Positions 8,406 to 15,003 of a stretch of 49,707 nucleotides of DNA are shown in pieces. The DNA lies in the NCBI GenBank assembly GCA_937925605.1, contig CALALV010000008.1, forward strand, positions 1 through 49,707, read 5' to 3'. The position numbers were made by a program, and so were the translations under genes. This stretch comes from an uncultured Woeseia sp. (GTDB lineage Bacteria > Pseudomonadota > Gammaproteobacteria > Steroidobacterales > Woeseiaceae). Within the stretch, counting starts at the first letter, position 1; each line of letters starts with the position of its first letter. The notes under the pieces were generated by a model, which ran no database searches, was not told where the DNA came from, and saw only the letters and a program-made list of their open reading frames with translations.

Positions 8406-9245
8406 TTACCCGGGTGCCGGGGGCCCGGCGTCGGGCGGGCGCGGGTCTTTCGTGACGCCCTTGAGGTGCCGCGGGAACGCGGCGGCGTCGATCGTGCGCA
8501 GGTAGCCGTGCCAGGCCGCGTAGCCGATGACCGGCAGGATGACCGCGAGGCCGACGAACGCCGTGGCGGCGCCGAGCAGGAGCCCGATGACGATCAGCGC
8601 GAGCCATACCGCCATGGCCAGCTTGTTGCGCAGGACGGCGTTCACCGAGGTCACGACGGCCGTCACGGTGTCGACGTCGCGGTGCATGATCATCGGCAGC
8701 GAGAAAGCGCTCGCGCTGAAGGTCACGGCGGCGAACAGCGCGCCGACCACGCTGCCGACGCCGAGGTAGGTGGCCAGGTCCACGAGCTCCGGCTCGCCGT
8801 CGGTCGGGAAGAACACGCTGACCATCGCCCCGGCGCGTGCCCAGACGAGGAAGATCACGAGCAGGACGATCGCGAACACGAGCTCGTTGCCGAGGTGCCG
8901 GCGCAGGGCGGCGCGCAGGCTGCGGCGCAGCGACGGCGGCTGGCCGCGCTCGAGCTGCGCGCTGATCGCGTACAGCCCGATGCAGGTCAGCGGCGCGAGG
9001 AACACGAAGCCGCCGAGCATTGCGAGCATGAGCCAGACGCTGCCGTACAGCCACGCGGCAACCGAGACGCCCGCCATCACGGCGGCCATGAAGCCGCCGT
9101 AGACGAGGCTCTGGCGCGGCGCCCGCCGGAAGTCGCGCAGGCCCTCGCGCAGCCAGCCGAAGGCCGCAAGCGGCGGCAGCTTGCGACACGGCGCGACGAA
9201 AGGCAGCGTCTCGCGGTCGGGCGGAACCCCGGGCGGCGCGCTCAC
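8406..9245 (-). CDS. DUF2189 multi-pass membrane protein
   Basis: 279 residues with about six hydrophobic segments in paired hairpins (for example GGFMAAVMAGVSVAAWLYG, NELVFAIVLLVIFLVWA, AMAVWLALIVIGLLLGAATA). The N-terminal LPPLAAFGWLREGLRDFRRAP is typical of the DUF2189 family, whose function is unknown. It often sits near cbb3 oxidase genes in Proteobacteria. The start is a GTG at 9245, overlapping the stop of a possible 40-codon minus-strand frame (9242-9364) in a GTGA junction. I do not annotate that frame because its ATG abuts the divergent regulator start. Confidence 0.85.
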   Translation of the reverse strand: MSAPPGVPPDRETLPFVAPCRKLPPLAAFGWLREGLRDFRRAPRQSLVYGGFMAAVMAGVSVAAWLYGSVWLMLAMLGGFVFLAPLTCIGLYAISAQLERGQPPSLRRSLRAALRRHLGNELVFAIVLLVIFLVWARAGAMVSVFFPTDGEPELVDLATYLGVGSVVGALFAAVTFSASAFSLPMIMHRDVDTVTAVVTSVNAVLRNKLAMAVWLALIVIGLLLGAATAFVGLAVILPVIGYAAWHGYLRTIDAAAFPRHLKGVTKDPRPPDAGPPAPG

Positions 9246-9367
9246 GCGCGCGGCTCCGCGGCGTCTCCGCCGGCAGTCGCGGCGACCGCATGCTTGCGTC
9301 GGGTCGCGCGTCCGGCAAGAATGCCTGCCATCCGGCGCATTGCTGACAGTAGAACCGAGCTCATCGC

Positions 9368-9982
9368 GTGACTCCCGACAAACGCAGCATACCGACCGTG
9401 TACGTCGTTGACGACGACCATTCCATCCGTCACGCGATGGAGCTGCTGCTGAGATCCGTGGACCTCCCGCACCGTATTTTCGCCTCGGGGGCCGAGTTTC
9501 TCGAGCAATTCGAAGGCGGCCTGACCGGCTGCCTCGTGCTCGACATCCGCATGCCGGGCCTCGGCGGCCTCGAACTGCAGGACCGGCTGGCCGAGCGCGG
9601 CAGCCTGCTGCCGATTATTTTCATCACCGGCTTCGGCGACGTGCCGATGGCGGTCGAGGCGATCCAGAAGGGCGCATTCGACTTCATCGAGAAGCCGTTC
9701 CGCGACCAGGACCTGCTGGACCGTATCGCGAAAGCGATGAAATCCGACGAGGAACGGCGTGCGGAGGCCGCGGAGCTGCAGGACATCCGCGGCCGCCTGC
9801 AGCGGCTGACCGGCCGCGAGCGCGAGGTGCTGGACCTCGTCGTCACCGGCAAGGCCAACAAGGTCATCGCGCACGAACTCGGGGTCAGCCAGCGCACGGT
9901 CGAGATTCACCGCGCGCGCGTCATGGAGAAGATGGAGGCCCGCTCGCTGGCGGAACTGGTGCGCATGCACATGGCCGTCTGA
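9368..9982 (+). CDS. FixJ-like response regulator (REC plus LuxR-type HTH)
   Basis: 204 residues. The receiver domain (about 9-125) shows the acidic pocket VVDDDHS, the phospho-acceptor D59 in LVLDIRMPG, the Thr in IIFITGFGDVPMAVEA and Lys in FIEKPF, all in the FixJ pattern. A linker (ERRAEAAELQDIRGRL) leads to a LuxR/FixJ-type HTH (about 142-190: LTGREREVLDLVV...VSQRTVEIHRARVMEK). The GTG start at 9368 has no strong ribosome site; a later GTG (9398) would clip the receiver. No kinase is adjacent. The hybrid PAS kinase at 17311 is the obvious candidate partner, and both would fit control of the cbb3 and nirS operons. Pairing is inference. Confidence 0.9.
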   Translation: MTPDKRSIPTVYVVDDDHSIRHAMELLLRSVDLPHRIFASGAEFLEQFEGGLTGCLVLDIRMPGLGGLELQDRLAERGSLLPIIFITGFGDVPMAVEAIQKGAFDFIEKPFRDQDLLDRIAKAMKSDEERRAEAAELQDIRGRLQRLTGREREVLDLVVTGKANKVIAHELGVSQRTVEIHRARVMEKMEARSLAELVRMHMAV

Positions 9983-9995
9983 GGGCCCGCGCCGC

Positions 9996-10352
9996 TCAGG
10001 CCCGGCGCTGCACGCGCTCTTCGTCCCGCGCGCACTCGATGCACAGCGACGCGTAGGGATAGGCCGACAGTCGCGCGGTGTCGATCCCGGACTCGCAATG
10101 CTCGCAGGTCCCGTAGCGGCCGCTGTCGAGCCGGGCCAGCGTCGCGCGGATCAGCATAAGCTCGCCGACCGCCTCGTTGCCGAGCGTGTCGACGACGTCC
10201 GCGTCCTCGAGCTCCTTGGCGCGCTCGCGCGCGTCCGGGTCGAGCCCGCGCGCGATGTTGTCGCGCACCCGGTCGAGCAGCTGCTCCAGTTCCCGGCGGC
10301 GCTCGCCCAGCCGGTCCCTGAGCTGGGCTGCTTCTGAAGCTGTCGACGGCAT
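9996..10352 (-). CDS. DksA/TraR-family C4 zinc-finger protein
   Basis: 118 residues: an N-terminal coiled-coil region (RDRLGERRRELEQLLDRVRD) followed by a C-terminal C4 zinc finger with CEHC and CIEC. Family members bind RNA polymerase through the secondary channel; DksA itself works with ppGpp. This one is shorter than DksA (about 150) and resembles the small TraR/DksA-like proteins often found near stress genes. It is convergent with the FixJ-like gene (13 bases apart) and divergent from the universal stress gene. A -10-like TGTAAT lies at 10387-10382 on its strand. Confidence 0.9.
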   Translation of the reverse strand: MPSTASEAAQLRDRLGERRRELEQLLDRVRDNIARGLDPDARERAKELEDADVVDTLGNEAVGELMLIRATLARLDSGRYGTCEHCESGIDTARLSAYPYASLCIECARDEERVQRRA

Positions 10353-10381
10353 GCTGTCTCCCGGGCGTTCGATGGCGCCCG

Positions 10382-10427
10382 ATTACAGCCTGTTCGCGCG
10401 CGCGTGGCCTATACGTACAAACCACGG
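10382..10427 (-). promoter_or_regulatory. Predicted promoter of the dksA-like gene with half-matching 19-bp site
   Basis: On the minus strand a TGTACGTATAG segment lies within 10427-10409. The CGTAT half of the shared 19-bp element is present but the TAGG half is not. A good -10 box, TGTAAT, lies 21 bases further at 10387-10382, about 30 bases before the start codon. As I remember published in-vitro selection work, FixJ sites contain GTAMGTAG; GTACGTAT here is one base off that. Confidence 0.4.
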
Positions 10428-10432
10428 GCCCT

Positions 10433-10477
10433 TAGGCAGGATGCCGTATACCGGCGTGACCGGGCCTTGCTTACCCT
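10433..10477 (+). promoter_or_regulatory. Predicted promoter of the usp gene with shared 19-bp site
   Basis: Positions 10433-10451 read TAGGCAGGATGCCGTATAC. This matches the kinase-promoter copy at TAGG, AG, T and CCGTAT and is oriented toward the stress-protein gene. Exactly 20 bases downstream lies TACCCT (10472-10477), a weak -10, as in the cco promoter. The leader to the ATG at 10535 would be about 50 bases. Confidence 0.5.
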
Positions 10478-10534
10478 GATGACAGCCTCCCGCTGCGGGA
10501 GTCCCGACAGACCAGTCAAACGCAGGGTATCGCC

Positions 10535-11503
10535 ATGAAAAACCTGAACCGGGTCCTGTGCGTCATCGACCCGACCACGGAGCAACAGCACGCGCTCGAG
10601 CGCGCCGCCTGGATCGCCGAATTCTCCGGCGCCGAGCTCGAGCTGTTCATCTGCTATTACAACGAGTACCTGGCCGGTGACCGCTTCTTCGACTCGCGCT
10701 CCCTGGTGAAAGCCCGCAACGAGATGATCGAGAGCTTCCGTGCCCGGCTCGAGAAGCTGGCCGCGCCGCTGCGCGAGCGGGGGCTCAAGGTCCGCACGGC
10801 GGCAACCTGGGATCACCCGCTGCACGAGGGCATCGTCCGGCACGCGGCCGCGGCGAAAGCCGACCTGGTCGTCAAGGACACCCACTACCACTCGGCGGCG
10901 GCCCGCGTGCTGCTCAGCAACACGGACTGGCAGCTGATCCGCACCGTCGCCGCGCCGCTCTGGCTGGTCAAGCCGCGTGCCATGCCGGAAAAACCCGTGT
11001 TCATTGCCGCGATCGACCCGATGAACGAGCACGACAAGCCGGCCGCGCTGGACGACGAGATCGTCATGCTGGCGAAGTCGCTCGCCGCGGGCTGCGGCGG
11101 CGATGTCCGGGCCTTCCACGCCTACGACCCGCGGGTCGCGGTGGCGACGGCCTCGGCCAATGCCTACCTGCCGGTGTCGCTGCCGATGGACGAGATCGAG
11201 GAGCAGATGCGCGAACAGCACGGCAAGCGCTTCCGCGAAATCATCAACTTTCACGGCATCGCCGAGGATCATGCCGACCTGGTCTCGGGTCGCACGCACG
11301 AGGAACTGCCGGCGCTGGCGACGCAGATCGACGCGGGCGTCGTCGTCATGGGCGCCGTTGCGCGCAACCGCCTGAAGCGGCTGTTCGTCGGCGCGACCGC
11401 GGAGCGCACGCTCGACCACCTGCCCTGCGACCTGCTGATCGTCAAGCCCGACTGGTTCGAGACGCCCGACGACATCCTGCACGAAAAAGAACGGGCCGCC
11501 TGA
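10535..11503 (+). CDS. Tandem universal stress protein (UspE-like)
   Basis: 322 residues with two Usp domains (about 1-150 and 155-315). The first begins LNRVLCVIDPTTEQQHALERA. The second ends MGAVARNRLKRLFVGATAERTLDHLPCDLLIVKP, which carries the G-2x-G/N-9x-G-(S/T/A) type ATP-binding loop; the first domain loop is degenerate (KDTHYHSAAARVLLSNTDWQL). UspE-type proteins bind adenine nucleotides and help survival under respiratory or stationary-phase stress. In several anaerobes and denitrifiers they are induced with oxygen limitation. It is followed by a strong intrinsic terminator, so the gene is monocistronic. The shared 19-bp element upstream links it to the oxidase and nirS operons. Confidence 0.92.
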   Translation: MKNLNRVLCVIDPTTEQQHALERAAWIAEFSGAELELFICYYNEYLAGDRFFDSRSLVKARNEMIESFRARLEKLAAPLRERGLKVRTAATWDHPLHEGIVRHAAAAKADLVVKDTHYHSAAARVLLSNTDWQLIRTVAAPLWLVKPRAMPEKPVFIAAIDPMNEHDKPAALDDEIVMLAKSLAAGCGGDVRAFHAYDPRVAVATASANAYLPVSLPMDEIEEQMREQHGKRFREIINFHGIAEDHADLVSGRTHEELPALATQIDAGVVVMGAVARNRLKRLFVGATAERTLDHLPCDLLIVKPDWFETPDDILHEKERAA

Positions 11504-11534
11504 ACGACGGCCGGCGGCAAGAGGCCGCGCTGCG

Positions 11535-11567
11535 ACCCGGGCGCTCCCTGGCTCCCGGGTTTTTTTT
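11535..11567 (+). terminator. Rho-independent terminator after usp
   Basis: A 7-bp stem ACCCGGG (11535-11541) pairs with CCCGGGT (11554-11560) around a 12-base loop and is followed directly by a run of eight T (11560-11567). It lies 31 bases after the usp stop and works in the plus direction only. Confidence 0.9.
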
Positions 11568-11627
11568 GCGCGGCGCCGTTGCGCCGGGCGGGATACCGCG
11601 TGCGTCGCTGGCCGGCCGCCGGTGCCG

Positions 11628-12863
11628 CTACCAGCCGGCGGTCAGCATCAGCCAGGCCTTGCCGACGTCGGCGAAGGCCGGGCTGTCGGCGTCGAACAGC
11701 GCGGCCTTGAGCAGCAGGCCGTAGCGATCGCCCAGCCTGCGCGCGGCCGACAGGTCGAGCTCGCCGCCCCAGTCCGCGCCGCCGTCGGCGGCGCCGAAGT
11801 CGTGCCAGGTCGCCGCCAGCGTCCATGCCCCGGGCTTCGCGGTGACGGACAGGAACAGGTCCTCGACGCCCGCGTCCGGCGTCGCGAGGAACTGGTCGGC
11901 CCAGCCCTGGAACGCGTGCAGCGTCGCGAGCGGCGTGCGGAAGGCCTGCCCGGGCGTGTCGGCATCGCCGCCGAGCACCTCGTAGCCCGCCGCCAGCGTA
12001 AGCCGCTCGCCGACCGGCAGCGACAGGTCCAGCCGGAAGTAGCCGGCGTTGAAGTCGACCGGCGCATTCGCCGCGTCCGACTGGCGCGCGCCTTCGACCT
12101 GCACGCCCAGCCGCCGCCCGCCGAGCGGCAGGGAGCCGCCGAGCCGGGCGCCGACCGTGGCCGTCGAGAACGCCGGGACGTCGCGGTCGTCGATCCGGTA
12201 GCCGTAGGCGCCGAGCGTCCAGCCGTCCGCGATCTCGAAGCGCGCGTTGAGCAGCTGCGTGTTCGAGTCGTCGCGGCCCTGCGGCGAGCGGTCGCCGAAG
12301 ATGCGGTTGACCCGGCCGATCCAGGCGTAGTCGAGCACCGCGCCGGCACGGCCGTCGTAGCGCACACTCAGCCCGTCGTAGGTCTGCTCGTTCTGGCGCC
12401 AGCCGACGCCGCCGACGAAGCGCTGGTTGTCGAGCAGGATGCGCTGCCGGCCGATGCGCAGCCGCGTGGCGGCGAGGCCCGTGTAGTCGACGTAGAGCTG
12501 GTTCAGGTCGCCGCCGTGCGGGTCCGCTACGACCGGGTACTGCGTCCGGTCCGGGCTCGTGCCGCCGCCGCTGTTGAACTCGTCGAGCAGCAGCTCGGCG
12601 ACGTAGTCGAACTCGACGAACGCGCCGAAGTCGCGGTACGCCGCGGTGGCGTGGTTGAGCCGCAGCCGGAGCGTCGACGCCTCCGCGTCCTCGCCGATGC
12701 CGTCCTGGTCGACGAACTCGGCACGCCAGCGCAGGTCGAGCGCCGTGCGGCCGGCAGCGACCGCCTCCGCGAACGACTGCGGGGGCGTTGCGGGCGCCTG
12801 CGCTGGCGCCGTGCCCGCGAGCAGCAGGCCCGCGAGCACGGCGAGGAGCCGCTCAGTACACAT
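11628..12863 (-). CDS. Alginate-export-family outer-membrane porin
   Basis: 411 residues with a signal peptide (MCTERLLAVLAGLLLAGTAPAQA) and a long series of alternating beta-strands ending in W (VGKAWLMLTAGW), as expected for an outer-membrane barrel. Segments such as ALDLRWRAEFVDQDG, LRLRLNHATAAYRDFGAFVEFDY and RLRIGRQRILLDNQRFVGGVGWRQNEQTYDGL are typical of the alginate-export (PF13372) porin family. Its start overlaps the nirS stop by 11 bases, so it is the last gene of the TonB-nirS operon. A plausible role is passage of nitrite or another small substrate; the sequence does not show which. Confidence 0.88.
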   Translation of the reverse strand: MCTERLLAVLAGLLLAGTAPAQAPATPPQSFAEAVAAGRTALDLRWRAEFVDQDGIGEDAEASTLRLRLNHATAAYRDFGAFVEFDYVAELLLDEFNSGGGTSPDRTQYPVVADPHGGDLNQLYVDYTGLAATRLRIGRQRILLDNQRFVGGVGWRQNEQTYDGLSVRYDGRAGAVLDYAWIGRVNRIFGDRSPQGRDDSNTQLLNARFEIADGWTLGAYGYRIDDRDVPAFSTATVGARLGGSLPLGGRRLGVQVEGARQSDAANAPVDFNAGYFRLDLSLPVGERLTLAAGYEVLGGDADTPGQAFRTPLATLHAFQGWADQFLATPDAGVEDLFLSVTAKPGAWTLAATWHDFGAADGGADWGGELDLSAARRLGDRYGLLLKAALFDADSPAFADVGKAWLMLTAGW

Positions 12864-14988
12864 CGTTCACCGTGTTGTAGATGTTGAACTTGCCGGTCGG
12901 CGTAACGATCTGCGGTCCCTTGATGACGTGCTTCAGCGTACGCGTCCGGTCGTCGACGACGACCAGCGCCGACTCCTCCTGCTGGCCGCTCCAGACCGAG
13001 AACCAGACCTCGTCGCCGGCCTTGTTGTACTCGGGCTGCACGACGCGCTTCGGTCCCGGCCCGAGCTCGGCCCACTCGGCGATCGGCAGCACCGTGAAGC
13101 CGGCATCGAGATCGTCTATGTCGAACACGGCGACGCTTTGCGAGATGCTTTCGTCCGGGTTCAGCGGCGCGTCGACCCACAGGTTGCGCGAGTTCGGATG
13201 CGACTTGACGAACAACGAGCCGCCGCCCATGCCGTCGAGCACGCGCACGGTCTTCCAGGCGTGCTGCGGGTGGTTCTCCGGGTCGGTGCCGAGGAACGTG
13301 ACGTTTGCGTTGCCGAGCGCGCTCGTCACCCAGACCGGGCCGTACACCGGGTCGTCGAGGTTCGCCCCGCGGCCCGGGTGCGGGATCTTCTCGACGTCGA
13401 CGAGCGCCTCGAGTTCGCGGTCGCGCGAATCGACGACGGCGATCTTGTCGGACTGGTTCGCGGCAGTCAGGAAGTAACGCTTGCTGCGGTCCCAGCCGCC
13501 GTCGTGCAGGAAGCGCGCGGCCTCGATGTCCGTGACGCTCAGCGCTTCGATGTTCTCGTAGTTGACCAGCAGGATGTGCCCGGTCTCCTTGACGTTGACA
13601 ATGAACTCCGGGTATTCGTGCGAGGCGACGATCGCGGCCACGCGCGGCTCGGGATGGTATTCCTGCGTATCCACCGTCATCCCGCGGGTCGAGACGATCT
13701 TGAGCGGCTCCAGCGTGTCGCCGTGCATGATCGTGTACTGCGGCGGCCAGTAGGAGCAGGCGATCGCGTAGCGGACCTCGTAGCCGTGGTACTTCGACGT
13801 CTCGACCGAGCGGGCCTCGAGCCCGACCTTGATCTCGGCGACGATCGCCGGCGGGTCCATCCACAGGTCGATCATGTCGACCTTGGCGTCACGGCCGATC
13901 GTGAACACGTAGCGGCCCGACGCGCTCGGCCGGGAAATGTGCACCGCGTAGCCGGTCGGCAGGATGCTGACGATCTCCTTCGTGTCGCCGTCGATGATCG
14001 CGACCTGGCCTGCGTCGCGCAGCGTGACGGCGAAGAAGTTCTCGATGTCGCGATCGTGCTGCGGCCGCTGCGGGCGGTTCTCCGGCGCCACCATCAGCTT
14101 CCACGAGTCGCGCATTTCCTGCATACCGAATTCCGGCGGCTCCGGGGGTTCCTGCTGCAGGAAGCGGGCGAGGATGTCGATCTGCGCGGCCGTCAGTTCA
14201 CCCGAACTGCCCCAGTTGGGCATGCCCGCCGGGGAACCGTAGGTGATCAGCGCCTTCAGGTAGTCGGTGCCCTTCTGCGTCGTGATGTCCGGGGTCAGCG
14301 GCTTGCCGGTCGCGCCCTTGCGCAGCACGCCGTGGCAGCCGGCGCAGCGCTCGAAGTAGATCTGCGTCGCGGCCTGGTACTCGTCCTCGCTGAGCACGGC
14401 GCCTTCCGTCGACATGACGGCGCGGGTCTCCTCCGCCGGGATCGGCGACGGCGTGCCCTGGTAGCGCATTTCACCCTCGGTCGTGCCGGTGTGCCGTTCG
14501 CCGGCGGCCCGGTCCTGCTGGCCGAGCTCGGCGCGCAGCGCAGCGACCTCCGCCTCGCTGACGGCGGGGTAGTCGTTGCCCCAGGCGTTCAGCACGTAGC
14601 TCAGGGCCGCCGCGAGATCCCCGTCGCTCAGGTAGCCCATGCTCGGCATGACGCCGTTGTATTGCTGCCCGTTCACCGTGATCGGCCCGGACAGCCCGAA
14701 CAGCGCCGCCGCCAGCACCTGCTTGCGGTCGCCGTCCAGGTAGTCGGAGTCCGCGAGCGGCGGGAAAGCGCCCGGCAGCCCCTTGCCGTTCGGCTGGTGG
14801 CAGGCCGCGCAGTTGCCGAGGTACACGGATTCGCCATGCGCGAGCAGGGCCTCCCACTCGGCGCCCTGCCGCACTTCCGCATCGTGCACGGCCGTGTCGC
14901 TCTGCGCCTGCGACGCCGCGCTGCCGAAGCCCAGCGCCACTGCCAGCGCGAGCATCGCGCCGCTGCGGATCTGTCTGCTGTTTTTCAT
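12853..14988 (-). CDS. nirS: Cytochrome cd1 nitrite reductase NirS with extra N-terminal cytochrome c domain
   Basis: 711 residues; usual NirS is about 560-600. After a signal peptide (to about residue 28) comes an additional cytochrome c domain (about 45-140) with CAACH at 60-64 and a Met segment (NGVMPSMGYL). From about residue 170 the protein follows Pseudomonas NirS closely: heme c motif CAGCH at 215-219, then the eight-bladed d1 propeller. The three d1-pocket histidines are present in TGYAVHISR, EYHPEPR and FLHDGGWD. It ends TPTGKFNIYNTVNDVY like the family. It reduces nitrite to NO in the periplasm. No heme d1 synthesis gene (nirE, nirJ, nirF, nirDLGH, nirN) is in the window, so these must lie elsewhere if it is active. 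The extra domain probably supplies electrons, replacing a separate NirC or NirM; that is inference. Confidence 0.96.
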   Translation of the reverse strand: MKNSRQIRSGAMLALAVALGFGSAASQAQSDTAVHDAEVRQGAEWEALLAHGESVYLGNCAACHQPNGKGLPGAFPPLADSDYLDGDRKQVLAAALFGLSGPITVNGQQYNGVMPSMGYLSDGDLAAALSYVLNAWGNDYPAVSEAEVAALRAELGQQDRAAGERHTGTTEGEMRYQGTPSPIPAEETRAVMSTEGAVLSEDEYQAATQIYFERCAGCHGVLRKGATGKPLTPDITTQKGTDYLKALITYGSPAGMPNWGSSGELTAAQIDILARFLQQEPPEPPEFGMQEMRDSWKLMVAPENRPQRPQHDRDIENFFAVTLRDAGQVAIIDGDTKEIVSILPTGYAVHISRPSASGRYVFTIGRDAKVDMIDLWMDPPAIVAEIKVGLEARSVETSKYHGYEVRYAIACSYWPPQYTIMHGDTLEPLKIVSTRGMTVDTQEYHPEPRVAAIVASHEYPEFIVNVKETGHILLVNYENIEALSVTDIEAARFLHDGGWDRSKRYFLTAANQSDKIAVVDSRDRELEALVDVEKIPHPGRGANLDDPVYGPVWVTSALGNANVTFLGTDPENHPQHAWKTVRVLDGMGGGSLFVKSHPNSRNLWVDAPLNPDESISQSVAVFDIDDLDAGFTVLPIAEWAELGPGPKRVVQPEYNKAGDEVWFSVWSGQQEESALVVVDDRTRTLKHVIKGPQIVTPTGKFNIYNTVNDVY

Positions 14989-15003
14989 GCTCTTCTCCGC
15001 CCG

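Noticed and set aside
9242..9364. Possible 40-residue peptide upstream of the DUF2189 gene, joined by a GTGA overlap
   Set aside because: Its ATG lies 4 bases from the divergent FixJ-like start codon, leaving no room for its own promoter outside that gene, and the peptide has no recognisable feature. It could still be real if transcribed from within the regulator gene.
9381..9400. Another copy of the 19-bp element near the FixJ-like start (a GGTATG segment on the minus strand)
   Set aside because: Only a few bases match; the TAGG half and the CCGTAT core are missing, and it lies inside the coding region.
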